This document shows positions 45,433 through 54,027 of a DNA stretch of 64,000 bases, one piece after another. The stretch is from Indioceanicola profundi. Lineage in GTDB: Bacteria > Pseudomonadota > Alphaproteobacteria > Azospirillales > Azospirillaceae. Position numbers and translations under genes: made by a program. The DNA is taken from the NCBI RefSeq assembly GCF_003568845.1, contig NZ_CP030126.1:62001-126000 (forward strand). The letters are read 5' to 3'. Positions within the stretch are counted from its first letter, which is position 1; every line of letters begins with the position of its first letter. The notes beneath the pieces are model-generated. The model was given only the letters and a program-made list of their open reading frames with translations. It searched no databases and had not been told where the DNA came from.

Positions 45433-45777
45433 ATGGCGTTTGACGGTGCGCTTTCCGTGGAGGGCAGGGCCGGCGTCCAGGACCGCCCCGGCGATCCGGT
45501 CGCCACGCGCCATGCCGCCGCGGTGCCGCTGGACCGGCTGCCCTTCGTCGGCCTGCGAGGCGATGGTCAGAAATCCTATTGGGTCATGCCGCGCCTGGCG
45601 GAAGGGGAAAGCCAGCAGCTTCGTGCCCGGACCTATGCCGCCTGGTTCCTGATCTATGCGGAAGCGAACGGTCCCGCAGCCCGCAAGTGGCTCCTCGACC
45701 GGATCGAGCGGGAGATGCCCTCCCGCTATCCCGGCCTGGACCGCATTTTCCTGTCCGAGGTCTCCGGCCGGTTCTGA
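45433..45777 (+). CDS. Hypothetical protein, 114 residues
   Basis: The protein has no signal peptide or membrane helix. After a variable start (1-35), the part DRLPFVGLRGDGQKSYWVMPRLAEGESQQLRARTYAAWFLIYAEANGPAARKWLLDRIEREMPSRYP looks like a small alpha-helical domain. No ribosome site is obvious before the ATG, and no family is recognised. It precedes the Ntn hydrolase gene on the same strand by 104 nt. Whether the two are functionally linked is unknown. Confidence 0.5.
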   Translation: MAFDGALSVEGRAGVQDRPGDPVATRHAAAVPLDRLPFVGLRGDGQKSYWVMPRLAEGESQQLRARTYAAWFLIYAEANGPAARKWLLDRIEREMPSRYPGLDRIFLSEVSGRF

Positions 45778-45881
45778 CCGCGCCCAGCCCGGAATAAGGT
45801 CCCGCGATCGTAGAACGAATCGTTAACCATACCGGGTCAAACTCGCCCCATGGTTCGGTCGTGCATCAAGGGATCAGCGCA

Positions 45882-46445
45882 ATGACCTGCATCGTGGGAC
45901 TGGTTGACGGGAACGAGGTTTGGATGGGCGGGGACAGCGCCGGCGTAGCCGGGCTGGACATCAGCCTGCGTGCCGACCCCAAGGTCTTCCACAACGGCAA
46001 TTTCCTCATCGGCTTCACCAGCTCCTTCCGCATGGGGCAACTGCTGCGGTTCCGTCTGGCGCCCCCGCCGCGCCGACCGGAGCAGGACCTTTTCCATTAC
46101 ATGGTCTGCGACTTCGTCGAGGCCGTGCGGATCTGCCTGCGCGAGGGCGGCTTCGCCCACCGCAGCAACGACGTCGAGACCGGCGGGTTCTTCCTGGTGG
46201 GGGCCGAGGGGCGGCTTTTCTCGATCCAGGATGATTATCAGGTCAGCGAGTTCAATCGGGGCTATCACGCCATCGGTTGCGGCGCGTCCTACGCGCTCGG
46301 CTCCCTCTACAGCACCCGCGACCTGCCGGCCGGCGAGCGTGTGCGTCGTGCGCTGGAAACCGCGGAGCACTTCTCCGGCGGCGTGCGCGCGCCGTTCCTG
46401 ATCGAGCGGACCGGAGCTGTCCAGCCTGCGCTGGTGGCTGCGTAA
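45882..46445 (+). CDS. Proteasome/HslV-fold Ntn-hydrolase (T1 family) without a partner ATPase
   Basis: The ATG at 45882 follows AAGGGA and gives 187 residues. The sequence starts M-TCIVGL; after methionine removal, Thr1, Asp17 (GGDSAG) and Lys33 (DPKVF) stand at exactly the positions of the catalytic triad in proteasome beta subunits and HslV. The remaining fold (FLIGFTSSFRMGQLL, GGFFLVGAEGRLFSI, AIGCGASYALGSL) is consistent with that family. Similar stand-alone proteins are found in bacteria and phages; their substrates are not known. No HslU-like gene is nearby. A strong terminator follows. Confidence 0.8.
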   Translation: MTCIVGLVDGNEVWMGGDSAGVAGLDISLRADPKVFHNGNFLIGFTSSFRMGQLLRFRLAPPPRRPEQDLFHYMVCDFVEAVRICLREGGFAHRSNDVETGGFFLVGAEGRLFSIQDDYQVSEFNRGYHAIGCGASYALGSLYSTRDLPAGERVRRALETAEHFSGGVRAPFLIERTGAVQPALVAA

Positions 46446-46480
46446 AACGCTTTTATATCGAAGTAGTATATCTGTAATTG

Positions 46481-46518
46481 AAGCGCCCCGCCCTTGGCTG
46501 GGGCGCTTTTTCTTTTTT
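46481..46518 (+). terminator. Strong intrinsic terminator after the Ntn hydrolase gene
   Basis: AAGCGCCCC (46481-46489) pairs with GGGGCGCTT (46500-46508), 10-nt loop, followed by a TTTTTCTTTTTT tract. It lies 35 nt after the stop codon. Confidence 0.92.
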
Positions 46519-46605
46519 GCTGCACGTCCGAGTATTCAGGGTCGAAAAAGTACCTCTCAACGCATATTCAATTAATCAATACAGGGCTGTTGTGCGGGTC
46601 ATACT

Positions 46606-46675
46606 AAAGGAGGTAGTGTCAAGTGTGACCCCTTTTAGCGACTTTCGAACGAAATCATGTCTTTTCATGCATTGA
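46606..46675 (+). other. Possible leader ORF behind an orphan strong ribosome-binding site
   Basis: AAAGGAGG at 46606-46613 is the best ribosome site of the area but lies about 43 nt before the annotated binding-protein start. A GTG at 46625 would start a peptide of 16 codons ending at 46675, overlapping the start of the next gene in another frame. It may be a regulatory leader peptide or chance. Confidence 0.3.
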
Positions 46676-47418
46676 AAGCCGGTATCGCTGCGGCGATCCT
46701 GGTTTTTACTCCCCTGAGAGCAGCGGGTGCGGAAGAAGCACGGACGCTGGTGATCATGTATCCGGACATGAATCCGTTCATCCAGCCGGGGGAGCGTGAA
46801 GGGGAGGCCAGCGGGCCGCTGGTCGAATGGATTTCCCGCGTCGCGGGTGAGGCTGGCGTCAGCCTTGTCTGGAAGGGGCCGGTTCCACGGGCACGCATCC
46901 TGGCGGAGCTGGAAACCGGCGTCGAGGCATGCCACCCCAATGCGCGCCTGACGGAGCAGCGCGAGGGCAAATTCAAGTTCTCGGCCCCGCTGTTTCCGCC
47001 GCCCCGGTGGCGTGTCCTGACCCGACGGGGCAGCCAGGTGGAGGCTTTTGCAAGCGCGTCCGACCTTCTGCGGGACCAGTCGCTGGTCCTTGGTCATATG
47101 CTGGGCGCCACGATGGGGCCGGAGCTGGACGATATCCTTGCCCAGCGCAAGGGGAACACCCTGGCCGTTCGCGGGTCGCCGCTGGATCTGCTGCGCCTCC
47201 TGCGCGCCGGCCGCATCGATTATCTGGTAGCCGACATGACGGCGATCCCGGCGGACAGGGGGAATGTGAGCTTCTCGACAGACGATCTGCGCGAACTGCA
47301 GTTCGCCGACCTGCCGGAAGCCGACGCGGGGCGCATCATGTGCAGCCTTTCGGTCCCGGATCAGGTGATCGAGCGGTTGAACCGCGCCATCGAGGAGGTG
47401 CAGCGGACTTCGCCGTGA
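46657..47418 (+). CDS. Periplasmic solute-binding protein, family 3-like, orphan
   Basis: The protein has 253 residues. A signal peptide (MSFHALKAGIAAAILVFTPLRAAGAEE) precedes TLVIMYPDMNPFIQPGE, the first strand and ligand loop of amino-acid-type binding proteins. SGPLVEWISRVAGEAGVSLVWKGPVPRARILAELETG and the second lobe SPLDLLRLLRAGRIDYLVAD follow the family pattern. No permease or ATPase gene is adjacent, so it may serve a distant transporter or act as a sensor for a signalling protein. The ribosome site before the ATG is weak; a strong one lies further upstream. Confidence 0.78.
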   Translation: MSFHALKAGIAAAILVFTPLRAAGAEEARTLVIMYPDMNPFIQPGEREGEASGPLVEWISRVAGEAGVSLVWKGPVPRARILAELETGVEACHPNARLTEQREGKFKFSAPLFPPPRWRVLTRRGSQVEAFASASDLLRDQSLVLGHMLGATMGPELDDILAQRKGNTLAVRGSPLDLLRLLRAGRIDYLVADMTAIPADRGNVSFSTDDLRELQFADLPEADAGRIMCSLSVPDQVIERLNRAIEEVQRTSP

Positions 47419-47440
47419 GCGGCATATTCTGCAGGGTCAG

Positions 47441-47455
47441 GGGAAATTTTTTGCC
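47441..47455. promoter_or_regulatory. Imperfect palindrome upstream of the sigma-54 promoter
   Basis: GGGAAATTTTTTGCC is symmetric apart from one position pair and lies about 80 nt upstream of the -24 element, the usual distance for an enhancer-binding activator. The activator is unknown. This is a suggestion from position and symmetry only. Confidence 0.3.
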
Positions 47456-47531
47456 GACAACAAGGAAATATTAACACCTTCGAGTGGACAGAATCCTTCG
47501 TTAACGCCCCGTTTTCCTGACTTCCCATAGT

Positions 47532-47546
47532 TGGCACATTGCTTGC
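47532..47546 (+). promoter_or_regulatory. Sigma-54 (RpoN) promoter of the small exported peptide
   Basis: TGGCACATTGCTTGC matches the -24/-12 consensus TGGCAC-N5-TTGC at every fixed base, with GG and GC exactly ten bases apart. Transcription would start near 47558, giving a 75-nt leader before the peptide start codon. Sigma-54 promoters need an ATP-dependent activator. Confidence 0.75.
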
Positions 47547-47632
47547 TCATATCCGTTCTGCGTGTGTCGCCGGCGCGTCCGACCATCCGGAAGTGCGTTG
47601 AGCCGGCGAATGCGTCACGATGGGAGATAAGC

Positions 47633-47767
47633 ATGAAGAAGTTCAAGATGTTCGCCCTCGCTGCCCTGCTCGTCGCCGGTGTCGGCGCTGCCGGCGCCCA
47701 GGCCAATTTCGGTGCGGCCGATCAGGCCATTCCGGGTCCGGGCTGCGGCGGCTGCTGGCCGGACTGA
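47633..47767 (+). CDS. Small exported peptide with C-terminal CGGC motif
   Basis: The ATG at 47633 has GGGAG 6 nt upstream, an ideal ribosome site. The 44 residues begin MKKFKMFALAALLVAGVGAAGAQA, a clear signal peptide. The mature part is about 20 residues and ends PGPGCGGCWPD, with two cysteines (38 and 41) that could form a disulfide, bind metal or heme, or be modified. No maturation enzyme or exporter of a RiPP system is adjacent. A sigma-54 promoter precedes it and a terminator follows, so it forms its own transcription unit. Its role is unknown. Confidence 0.75.
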   Translation: MKKFKMFALAALLVAGVGAAGAQANFGAADQAIPGPGCGGCWPD

Positions 47768-47827
47768 CGTTCAGGGCGTGGGCAGGCCGGGAAACCGGGC
47801 TGCCCTCCTTGGCGGACAAGGAGTACC

Positions 47828-47862
47828 GAAGGCGTCGGCGAAAGGCCGGCGCCTTCACATTT
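47828..47862 (+). terminator. Intrinsic terminator after the small peptide gene
   Basis: A continuous 12-bp stem with one T-G pair (47828-47839 with 47845-47856, loop GAAAG) is followed by ACATTTT. It lies 60 nt past the peptide stop. The remaining gap up to 48086 holds no gene I can recognise. Confidence 0.75.
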
Positions 47863-48086
47863 TCCGAGGTACGGGAAACTGTAACCCTTCCGTTACAAAA
47901 CCGACGTGGCCCTGCAAGGAACGGCGGGTTAGTGGTCCTCAATCGTGCGCGGGAAACATCACCAGAGCCAAAATTCAGGTGGGTTAAAACTTTCTCGCGT
48001 AATATAGTTGCCTTTGGCATCTTCAGCCGAGTTTCAGAGGTTGGGTCGCCCTGCCGGTGCGGCCGGATACGGTGAAAGAGCATTCC

Positions 48087-49181
48087 ATGCGGCTTGCAGC
48101 TCAGATCGGAATCGTCGCAATCCTGGCCGCAGCCGGTGCAGGCGCCTGGTACATGACGGCCGGCGGGCAGGACCAGGAGGCGGTTCAGGGCGGCGTGGCG
48201 GCGCCGCCGGTCAGCGTGGTGGCGGCTCCGGCCACACTCGGCAGCATCGAGGTCACCTTCGATGCGGTCGGCACGCTCCGTGCGAACGAGGCGGTCACCG
48301 TCACCTCCAAGCTGTCGGGGATCGTCCGCTCCATCGGATTCCAGGAAGGGCAGCATGTGGCGGCCGGCGCCATCCTGGTCGAGCTGGACGCCACCGAGGC
48401 CCAGGCCGAGCTGGCCGTGGCGGAGGCGGAGCGCCGCACCGTGGCGCAGGAGCTGGAACGCTCCATCGCGCTGCTGGGCCGGCAGGCCGTGGCCCAGGCG
48501 CGGGTGGACGATCTGCGCATCAATCTCCAGGCCGCGGAGGCGCGGGTCAACGCCGCCCGTGCCCGGTTGCAGGACCTGACCATCCGCGCGCCCTTCGCCG
48601 GCGTCGCCGGCCTGCGCCAAGTCAGCCCCGGCGCCCTGCTGCAACCGGCCGACGCCGTCACCACGCTGGACGACATCAGCGTGCTGAAGCTGGAATTCAT
48701 CGTGCCGGAAACGGCGCTGCGCAGTCTGGCCCAGGGCATGCCCATCGCCGCCACCACGCCGGTCTGGCCGGGGGAGGAGTTCCTGGGCATCGTGAGCGCG
48801 GTCAACACCCGCGTCGATCCGGTCACCCGGACCATCGCGGTGCTGGCCGACCTGCCCAATCCGGACACGCGCCTGAAGCCCGGCATGTTCATGACCGTGG
48901 GGCTGCAGTTGCAGAACCGCAGCAACGTGGTCCTGATCCCGGAGGAGGCGCTGGTGCCCATCGGGGATCGCCAGTTCGTCTTCACCATCGTGGACAGCAA
49001 GGTGGAGCGCCGTTTGGTCCAGATCGGGGCGCGCATGGGCGGCCGGGTGGAGATTGCCTCCGGCCTGTCCGCCGGCGATCTGGTGGTGACCCGCGGCACC
49101 CAGAAGGTGCGCGAGGGGCTGCCGGTCAAGGCCGAGGTGGAGCAGCCGCAGACGGCCCTTCGCCCCGATACGGAGACGTGA
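48087..49181 (+). CDS. RND efflux periplasmic adaptor (membrane fusion protein)
   Basis: The ATG at 48087 gives 364 residues. An N-terminal hydrophobic segment (QIGIVAILAAAGAGAWYM) anchors or exports it. The biotinyl-lipoyl halves are VTVTSKLSGIVRSIGFQEGQHVAAGAILVELD and LTIRAPFAGVAGLRQVSPGALLQPAD, flanking a helical hairpin (AEAERRTVAQELERSIALLGRQAV). The beta-barrel region includes RVDPVTRTIAVLADLPN and RLKPGMFMTV. It links the RND pump encoded next to an outer-membrane channel; no channel gene is in the cluster. It probably forms an operon with the pump, 117 nt downstream. Confidence 0.92.
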   Translation: MRLAAQIGIVAILAAAGAGAWYMTAGGQDQEAVQGGVAAPPVSVVAAPATLGSIEVTFDAVGTLRANEAVTVTSKLSGIVRSIGFQEGQHVAAGAILVELDATEAQAELAVAEAERRTVAQELERSIALLGRQAVAQARVDDLRINLQAAEARVNAARARLQDLTIRAPFAGVAGLRQVSPGALLQPADAVTTLDDISVLKLEFIVPETALRSLAQGMPIAATTPVWPGEEFLGIVSAVNTRVDPVTRTIAVLADLPNPDTRLKPGMFMTVGLQLQNRSNVVLIPEEALVPIGDRQFVFTIVDSKVERRLVQIGARMGGRVEIASGLSAGDLVVTRGTQKVREGLPVKAEVEQPQTALRPDTET

Positions 49182-49298
49182 CCGGCCGGGCTTCCGCCCG
49201 CCGGACATGAATGAAGGTTCGATTTTCCGCCGCGTCCTCCGCCGCGGGCCAGCCGCCCGCCCGGAGAGGCGAGGGCACAGCCCCGCGAGAGTGCAGCC

Positions 49299-52200
49299 AT
49301 GGTCCTGTCCGACCTTTCCATCCAGCGGCCCGTCATGGCCTTCGTGCTCAGCGCCCTGCTCGTCGTCTTCGGCGTGCTGGGCTACGAGCGGCTGCCGGTG
49401 CGCGAGCTGCCGCAGATCGACTATCCGATCGTCTCGGTGGAGACCTCCTATCCCGGCGCCAGCGCCGAGGTGGTGGACCGCGAGATCACCGAACGCATCG
49501 AGTCTGTGGTCAACGGCATCGAGGGCATCAAGACCATCCGCTCCGGCTCCAGCGAGGGGTCGTCCAACGTCTCCATCGAGTTCGATATCAGCCGCGACGT
49601 GGACAGCGCCGCGAACGATATCCGCGACCGGGTCAGCCGCGTCATCGACAACCTGCCTGAAGAGGCGGACCCACCGGAAATCTCCAAGGTGGACGCCGAC
49701 AGCCAGCCCATCATGTGGATCGTGCTGACCAGCGACCGCATGAACCGGCTGGAGCTGACCGACTTCGTGAAGCGCTATTACGAGGATACGCTGGGCACCA
49801 TCTCCGGCGTGGCGCGCATCCGCATCTCCGGCCAGCGCGAGTTCTCCATGCGCGTCTGGCTGGACCGAAACGCCCTGGCCGCGCGCGGCGTCACCGTCCA
49901 GGACGTGGAAAGCGCCATCCGGCGGGAGAACGCGGAGCTGCCGGCCGGCCGCATCGAATCCTCGGCCCGTGAATTCACCGTCCGCACCGATACCCGCCTG
50001 TCCACCCCGGACCAGTTCAACCGCATCGTGCTGCGCCAGGAGGGCGCCAATCTGGTGCGGCTGGGCGACGTGGCCAAGGTGGAGGTCGGCCCGCGCGACG
50101 ACCGCGGCGATTTCCAGGTGAACGGCTCCGCCGCCGTGGGCATCGGCATCATCCGCCAGTCCACCGCCAACACGGTGGATGTGGCCCAGGCCGTCCGCGC
50201 CAAGGTGGAGGAGCTGAAGCGCAACCTTCCGGCCGGCATGGTCATGGAGGTGCGGCACGACGAATCGGTCTTCATCAGCCAGTCCATCTACGAGGTGTTC
50301 CACGCCATCGCCGTGGCGGTGCTGCTGGTGATCATCGTGGTCTGGGTGTTCCTGCGCACGCTGCGCGCCACGCTGATCCCCGTGGTCGCGATCCCGGTGT
50401 CGCTCGTGGCCACCTTCGGCGTGCTCTGGGTGCTGGGCTTCTCCATCAACGTGCTGACGCTGCTGGCCTTCGTGCTGGCGGTGGGGCTGGTGGTGGACGA
50501 CGCCATCATCGTCGTCGAGAACATCTCCCGCCGGATCGAGGAGGGGGAGCCGCCGCTGCTCGCAGCCTATCGCGGCGCCCGGCAGATCGGCTTCGCCGTC
50601 ATCGCCACCACGCTGGTGCTGGTGGCGGTGATCCTGCCGCTTTCCATGCTCGAGGGAACGCAGGGCCGCCTGCTGCGGGAATTCGCCATCGCGCTCGCCG
50701 CCTCCATCGCCTTCTCCTCCATCGTGGCGCTGACCCTGTCGCCGATGCTCAGCTCCAAGCTGTTGACCGTGCCGAACCACAACAGCCGGTTCTTCCGGGT
50801 GACGGAAACGGTGTTCGAGGGGATGTCCAACGGCTATGCCCGGCTGCTGCGCTGGGCCATGGGCGCGCCGCTGGTGATCCTTGCGGCCTTCGCCGGTGTG
50901 GTCGGCATCACCTGGGTCAGCTTCCAGGGCCTGCCCAGCGAACTCGCCCCCACGGAGGACCGCGGCGTCTTCATGATCGCCCTGACCACGCCCGAAGGCT
51001 CCAGCCAGGCCTTCACCGTGCGCGAGATGGCGGAGGTGGAGCGCGTCCTGAAGCCCTATCTGGAGAATGGCGACGTCAACTTCGTGCTGTCCGTCCTGGC
51101 CCCCGGCTGGGGCGGCGCTTCCGCCGTGAACAGCGCCCGCATCGTTGTCCGCACGCCCACCTGGGCGGAGAGGGAGAACCGCAAGCCGGTGCAGGAGATC
51201 GTGGCGGAGATCCGCGGGGCCCTGATGTCGATCCCCGGCGCCCGGATCATGCCCATCATCCCCTCGGGCCTGGGCCGTGGCGGCGGGGGCGGGTCCAACC
51301 AGCTCCAGGTCGTGCTGGGCGGCAACACCTACGAGGAGCTGGCGGAGTGGCGCGACGGCCTGATCGAGGCCATGCGCGACTATCCCGGTCTGGTCGGCTG
51401 GGAGGCCGATTACGACGAGACCAAGCCGCAGCTCCGCATCCAGGTCGACCGGGAGCGCGCCTCCGACCTCGGCATCGCCATCGACGAGATCGGCGCCACA
51501 CTGGAAACCATGATGGGCGGACGCCAGGTCACCCGCTATGTGGACCGGGGCGAGGAGTACGACGTCATGCTGCGGGCGGGCGAGGCGAACCGCGCCAACC
51601 CGCGCGACCTGTCCAACATCTACATCCGCGGCTCCAAGTCGGATGAGCTGATCCCGCTGGCCAACATCATCAACGTGGTGGACGTGGCGGCGCCGACCGA
51701 GCTGAACCGCTATGACCGGATGCGCGCCATCACCCTGACCGCCAACCTCGCCGACGGCACCTCCATGTCGGAGGCGATGGCGGCGGTGGAGCGTACGGTC
51801 ATGTCCGTTCTGCCGCCCGAGGCCCGCTTCTCCTACGAGGGGGCGGCCAAGCAGCAGCAGGAGGCGTCGGCCAGCATCTTCTTCGCCTTCGGCATGGCGC
51901 TGCTGGTGGCCTTCCTGGTCCTGGCGGCCCAGTTCGAGAATTTCCGGCTGCCCATCATGATCCTGCTGGCGGTGCCGCCGGCCGTGTTCGGCGGCGTCAT
52001 GGCGATCATCGCCACCGGCATGTCCCTGAACATCTATACCCAGATCGGCCTGATCATGCTGATCGGGCTGATCGCGAAGAACGCCATCCTGATCGTGGAG
52101 TTCGCCAACCAGCTCCGCGACGAGGAGGGGATGGAGATCTTCGAGGCCACGGTGGAGGCATCGCGCCTGCGCCTGCGGCCGATCCTGATGACCAGCATCG

Positions 52201-52436
52201 CCACCGTATTCGGCGCCATGCCGCTGGCCCTGGCCCATGGCGCGGGTGCGGAATCACGCTCCGCCATCGGCTGGGTCATCGTGGGCGGGGTCACCGCCGG
52301 CACGCTGCTCTCGCTGTTCGTGACGCCGGTGCTCTACGGTATGTTCGCCCGCAACATGCAGCCGGTCGGCGCCATCCGCCGCCGCTTGCAGGAAATGGAC
52401 GCCAGCCACCGCGCGGCCGACATGCCGGCCGAGTGA
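49299..52436 (+). CDS. RND-family multidrug efflux pump, inner-membrane permease
   Basis: The product is 1045 residues, the normal size for the HAE1 family. It begins MVLSDLSIQRPVMAFVLSALLVVFGVLGYERLPVRELPQIDYP, the first helix and porter entry. TM4 carries the proton-relay pair Asp-Asp in VLAVGLVVDDAIIVVENI. The second half repeats with LLVAFLVLAAQFENFRLPIMILLAVPPA and GLIAKNAILIVEFANQLRDEEG. It exports drugs or lipophilic compounds using the proton gradient together with the adaptor upstream. A terminator follows. The antisense strand is open for a very long distance, a GC-bias artefact. Confidence 0.95.
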   Translation: MVLSDLSIQRPVMAFVLSALLVVFGVLGYERLPVRELPQIDYPIVSVETSYPGASAEVVDREITERIESVVNGIEGIKTIRSGSSEGSSNVSIEFDISRDVDSAANDIRDRVSRVIDNLPEEADPPEISKVDADSQPIMWIVLTSDRMNRLELTDFVKRYYEDTLGTISGVARIRISGQREFSMRVWLDRNALAARGVTVQDVESAIRRENAELPAGRIESSAREFTVRTDTRLSTPDQFNRIVLRQEGANLVRLGDVAKVEVGPRDDRGDFQVNGSAAVGIGIIRQSTANTVDVAQAVRAKVEELKRNLPAGMVMEVRHDESVFISQSIYEVFHAIAVAVLLVIIVVWVFLRTLRATLIPVVAIPVSLVATFGVLWVLGFSINVLTLLAFVLAVGLVVDDAIIVVENISRRIEEGEPPLLAAYRGARQIGFAVIATTLVLVAVILPLSMLEGTQGRLLREFAIALAASIAFSSIVALTLSPMLSSKLLTVPNHNSRFFRVTETVFEGMSNGYARLLRWAMGAPLVILAAFAGVVGITWVSFQGLPSELAPTEDRGVFMIALTTPEGSSQAFTVREMAEVERVLKPYLENGDVNFVLSVLAPGWGGASAVNSARIVVRTPTWAERENRKPVQEIVAEIRGALMSIPGARIMPIIPSGLGRGGGGGSNQLQVVLGGNTYEELAEWRDGLIEAMRDYPGLVGWEADYDETKPQLRIQVDRERASDLGIAIDEIGATLETMMGGRQVTRYVDRGEEYDVMLRAGEANRANPRDLSNIYIRGSKSDELIPLANIINVVDVAAPTELNRYDRMRAITLTANLADGTSMSEAMAAVERTVMSVLPPEARFSYEGAAKQQQEASASIFFAFGMALLVAFLVLAAQFENFRLPIMILLAVPPAVFGGVMAIIATGMSLNIYTQIGLIMLIGLIAKNAILIVEFANQLRDEEGMEIFEATVEASRLRLRPILMTSIATVFGAMPLALAHGAGAESRSAIGWVIVGGVTAGTLLSLFVTPVLYGMFARNMQPVGAIRRRLQEMDASHRAADMPAE

Positions 52437-52465
52437 GGATGCCGGCCCCGAACCGGATCGTGACG

Positions 52466-52493
52466 AACGCCCCGGCCGCTGCGCCGGGGCGTT
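52466..52493 (+). terminator. Terminator after the RND pump gene
   Basis: AACGCCCCGGC (52466-52476) pairs with GCCGGGGCGTT (52483-52493), 11 bp with a 6-nt loop, followed by CTGT. It lies 29 nt past the stop codon. Confidence 0.75.
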
Positions 52494-52572
52494 CTGTCAT
52501 GGGAGCGTCGCTTGTGGACCGAGCGGGGGCATGCCACCTTCGCGTCGCATCGGAAGCGGAGGGGTGACGGCA

Positions 52573-53925
52573 GTGGCGCAGGCTGGGACGGAAGGGCTGA
52601 AGGGACGGCGCAAGGCGATCCTGGGCTGGTGCCTCTATGACTGGGCCATGTCGGCCTTCAATACCGTGATCGGCACCTTTGTCTTCAGCCGCTATTTCAC
52701 GGACGCCGTTGCCGGAGATCCGGCCCAGGGCACGCAGCAGTGGGGCATGGCCCTCGGCATATCCGGCATCATCGTCGCCATCCTTTCGCCGGTGGTGGGC
52801 GCCATCGGCGACAGGGGCGGGCGGGCCAAGCCCTGGCTGGCCGTGCTGACCACGGTCTGCGTGCTGGCCACGGCGGCGCTCTACTGGGTTCGGCCGGACG
52901 CCGCCTATATCCCGCTGGCTCTGCTCGCCATGGCCGTGGCCTCCACCGCGTTCGAGCTGTCCTACGTCTTCTACAACGCCCTGCTGCCGGTCGCCGCACC
53001 GCCCGGCTATGCGGGCCGGGTCTCCGGTTGGGGCTGGGGGCTGGGCTATTTCGGCGGGCTGGGATCGCTGATCCTCTGCCTGGTGCTGCTGGTGCAGACC
53101 GACGCGCCCCTGTTCGGGCTGATCGGCAAGGAGGAGGCTGAGCATGTCCGGGCCACGGCCTTGCTGGTAGCCGTCTGGTACGCGCTGTTCGCCATACCGC
53201 TGTTCCTTCTGGCCCCCGACCGGCCGTCGGTCGACAAGCCCGCCGGTCGGATCGTGCGGGAGGGGCTGGCCGCCCTGGCCGACACCGTCCGCCATGTCCG
53301 CAGCTACGGGAACACGGTCCGTTACCTGATCGCCAGCGCCCTCTGGCGCGACGGCATCAGCACCATCACCGCCTTCGGCGGCATCATGGCGGGCAGCCTG
53401 TTCGGCATGGACACGGCCCAGATCATCCTGTTCGCGATCATGCTGAACGTGGCCGCAGGAACGGGGGCGGTCGGCTTCGCCTGGGTGGACGACCGGTTCG
53501 GGGCGAAACCAACTTTGATCATCAGCATTCTGGGCCTGATGGTCTCCGCCACCGCCCTGCTGCTGGTTGGAACGTCCTACTGGAGCTGGGCCCCCATGCT
53601 GGCCCTGCCGCTGAACTGGACTCAGGAACAGCAATGGCTGCTGCTGTTCGGGCTGGTGCTGGGAATCTTCTTCGGCCCGGCACAGGCGGCCGCCCGCACC
53701 ATGGTGGTCCGCATCTCCCCGCCGGGAATGGAGACGGAGCTGTTCGGACTCTACAATCTCACCGGCCGGGCGGTGGGCATGATCGGACCCTTCGCCTACG
53801 GCGCCGCCACGGCATATTGGGACAGCCAGCGCGCCGGCATGTCCACCGTACTGGTGCTGTTCACGGCGGGGCTGCTCCTGCTGCTGACCGTGAAGGAGCC
53901 GGCGCGGCGGGGAGAGGCGGCATAG
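52573..53925 (+). CDS. MFS transporter of the UMF1/Atg22-like family
   Basis: A GTG at 52573 is preferred because GGAGGGG lies 8-10 nt upstream; an ATG at 52531 and a GTG at 52564 are alternatives. The 450-residue protein starts with LKGRRKAILGWCLYDWAMSAFNTVIGTFVFSRYF, the hallmark WCLYDWA motif of this family. About 11-12 hydrophobic helices follow, with GDRGGRAKPWLA (loop 2-3) and FFGPAQAAARTMVVRISPPGMETELFGLYNLTGRA late in the protein. Substrates are not known; some relatives export amino acids. It is a single gene after the RND terminator. Confidence 0.88.
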   Translation: MAQAGTEGLKGRRKAILGWCLYDWAMSAFNTVIGTFVFSRYFTDAVAGDPAQGTQQWGMALGISGIIVAILSPVVGAIGDRGGRAKPWLAVLTTVCVLATAALYWVRPDAAYIPLALLAMAVASTAFELSYVFYNALLPVAAPPGYAGRVSGWGWGLGYFGGLGSLILCLVLLVQTDAPLFGLIGKEEAEHVRATALLVAVWYALFAIPLFLLAPDRPSVDKPAGRIVREGLAALADTVRHVRSYGNTVRYLIASALWRDGISTITAFGGIMAGSLFGMDTAQIILFAIMLNVAAGTGAVGFAWVDDRFGAKPTLIISILGLMVSATALLLVGTSYWSWAPMLALPLNWTQEQQWLLLFGLVLGIFFGPAQAAARTMVVRISPPGMETELFGLYNLTGRAVGMIGPFAYGAATAYWDSQRAGMSTVLVLFTAGLLLLLTVKEPARRGEAA

Positions 53926-54027
53926 GGCAGGGCCGTCCTTGTTCCGGCCCTCGCCCCGAGCTTGTCGAAGGGGGAGCGGGAAGGCGCCGCGGAAGGCGGC
54001 ATCGGCCGCCGCCCGAACCCCGCCGTT

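Noticed and set aside
47633-47767. Small Cys-containing peptide considered as a RiPP precursor (PqqA- or mycofactocin-like)
   Set aside because: It has a Sec signal peptide and no radical SAM, cyclodehydratase or exporter gene nearby. The only radical SAM gene in the window is 40 kb away and of another family.
45433-47767. Prophage or mobile island suggested by lower GC and a phage-type Ntn hydrolase
   Set aside because: No integrase, attachment repeats, structural genes or tRNA were found; the evidence stops at atypical composition.
47643-52238. Open reading frame of about 1530 codons on the minus strand opposite the RND genes
   Set aside because: It is antisense to two well-supported genes, its translation is His/Gly/Asp-rich low complexity with no family motif, and such frames arise from high-GC codon use.
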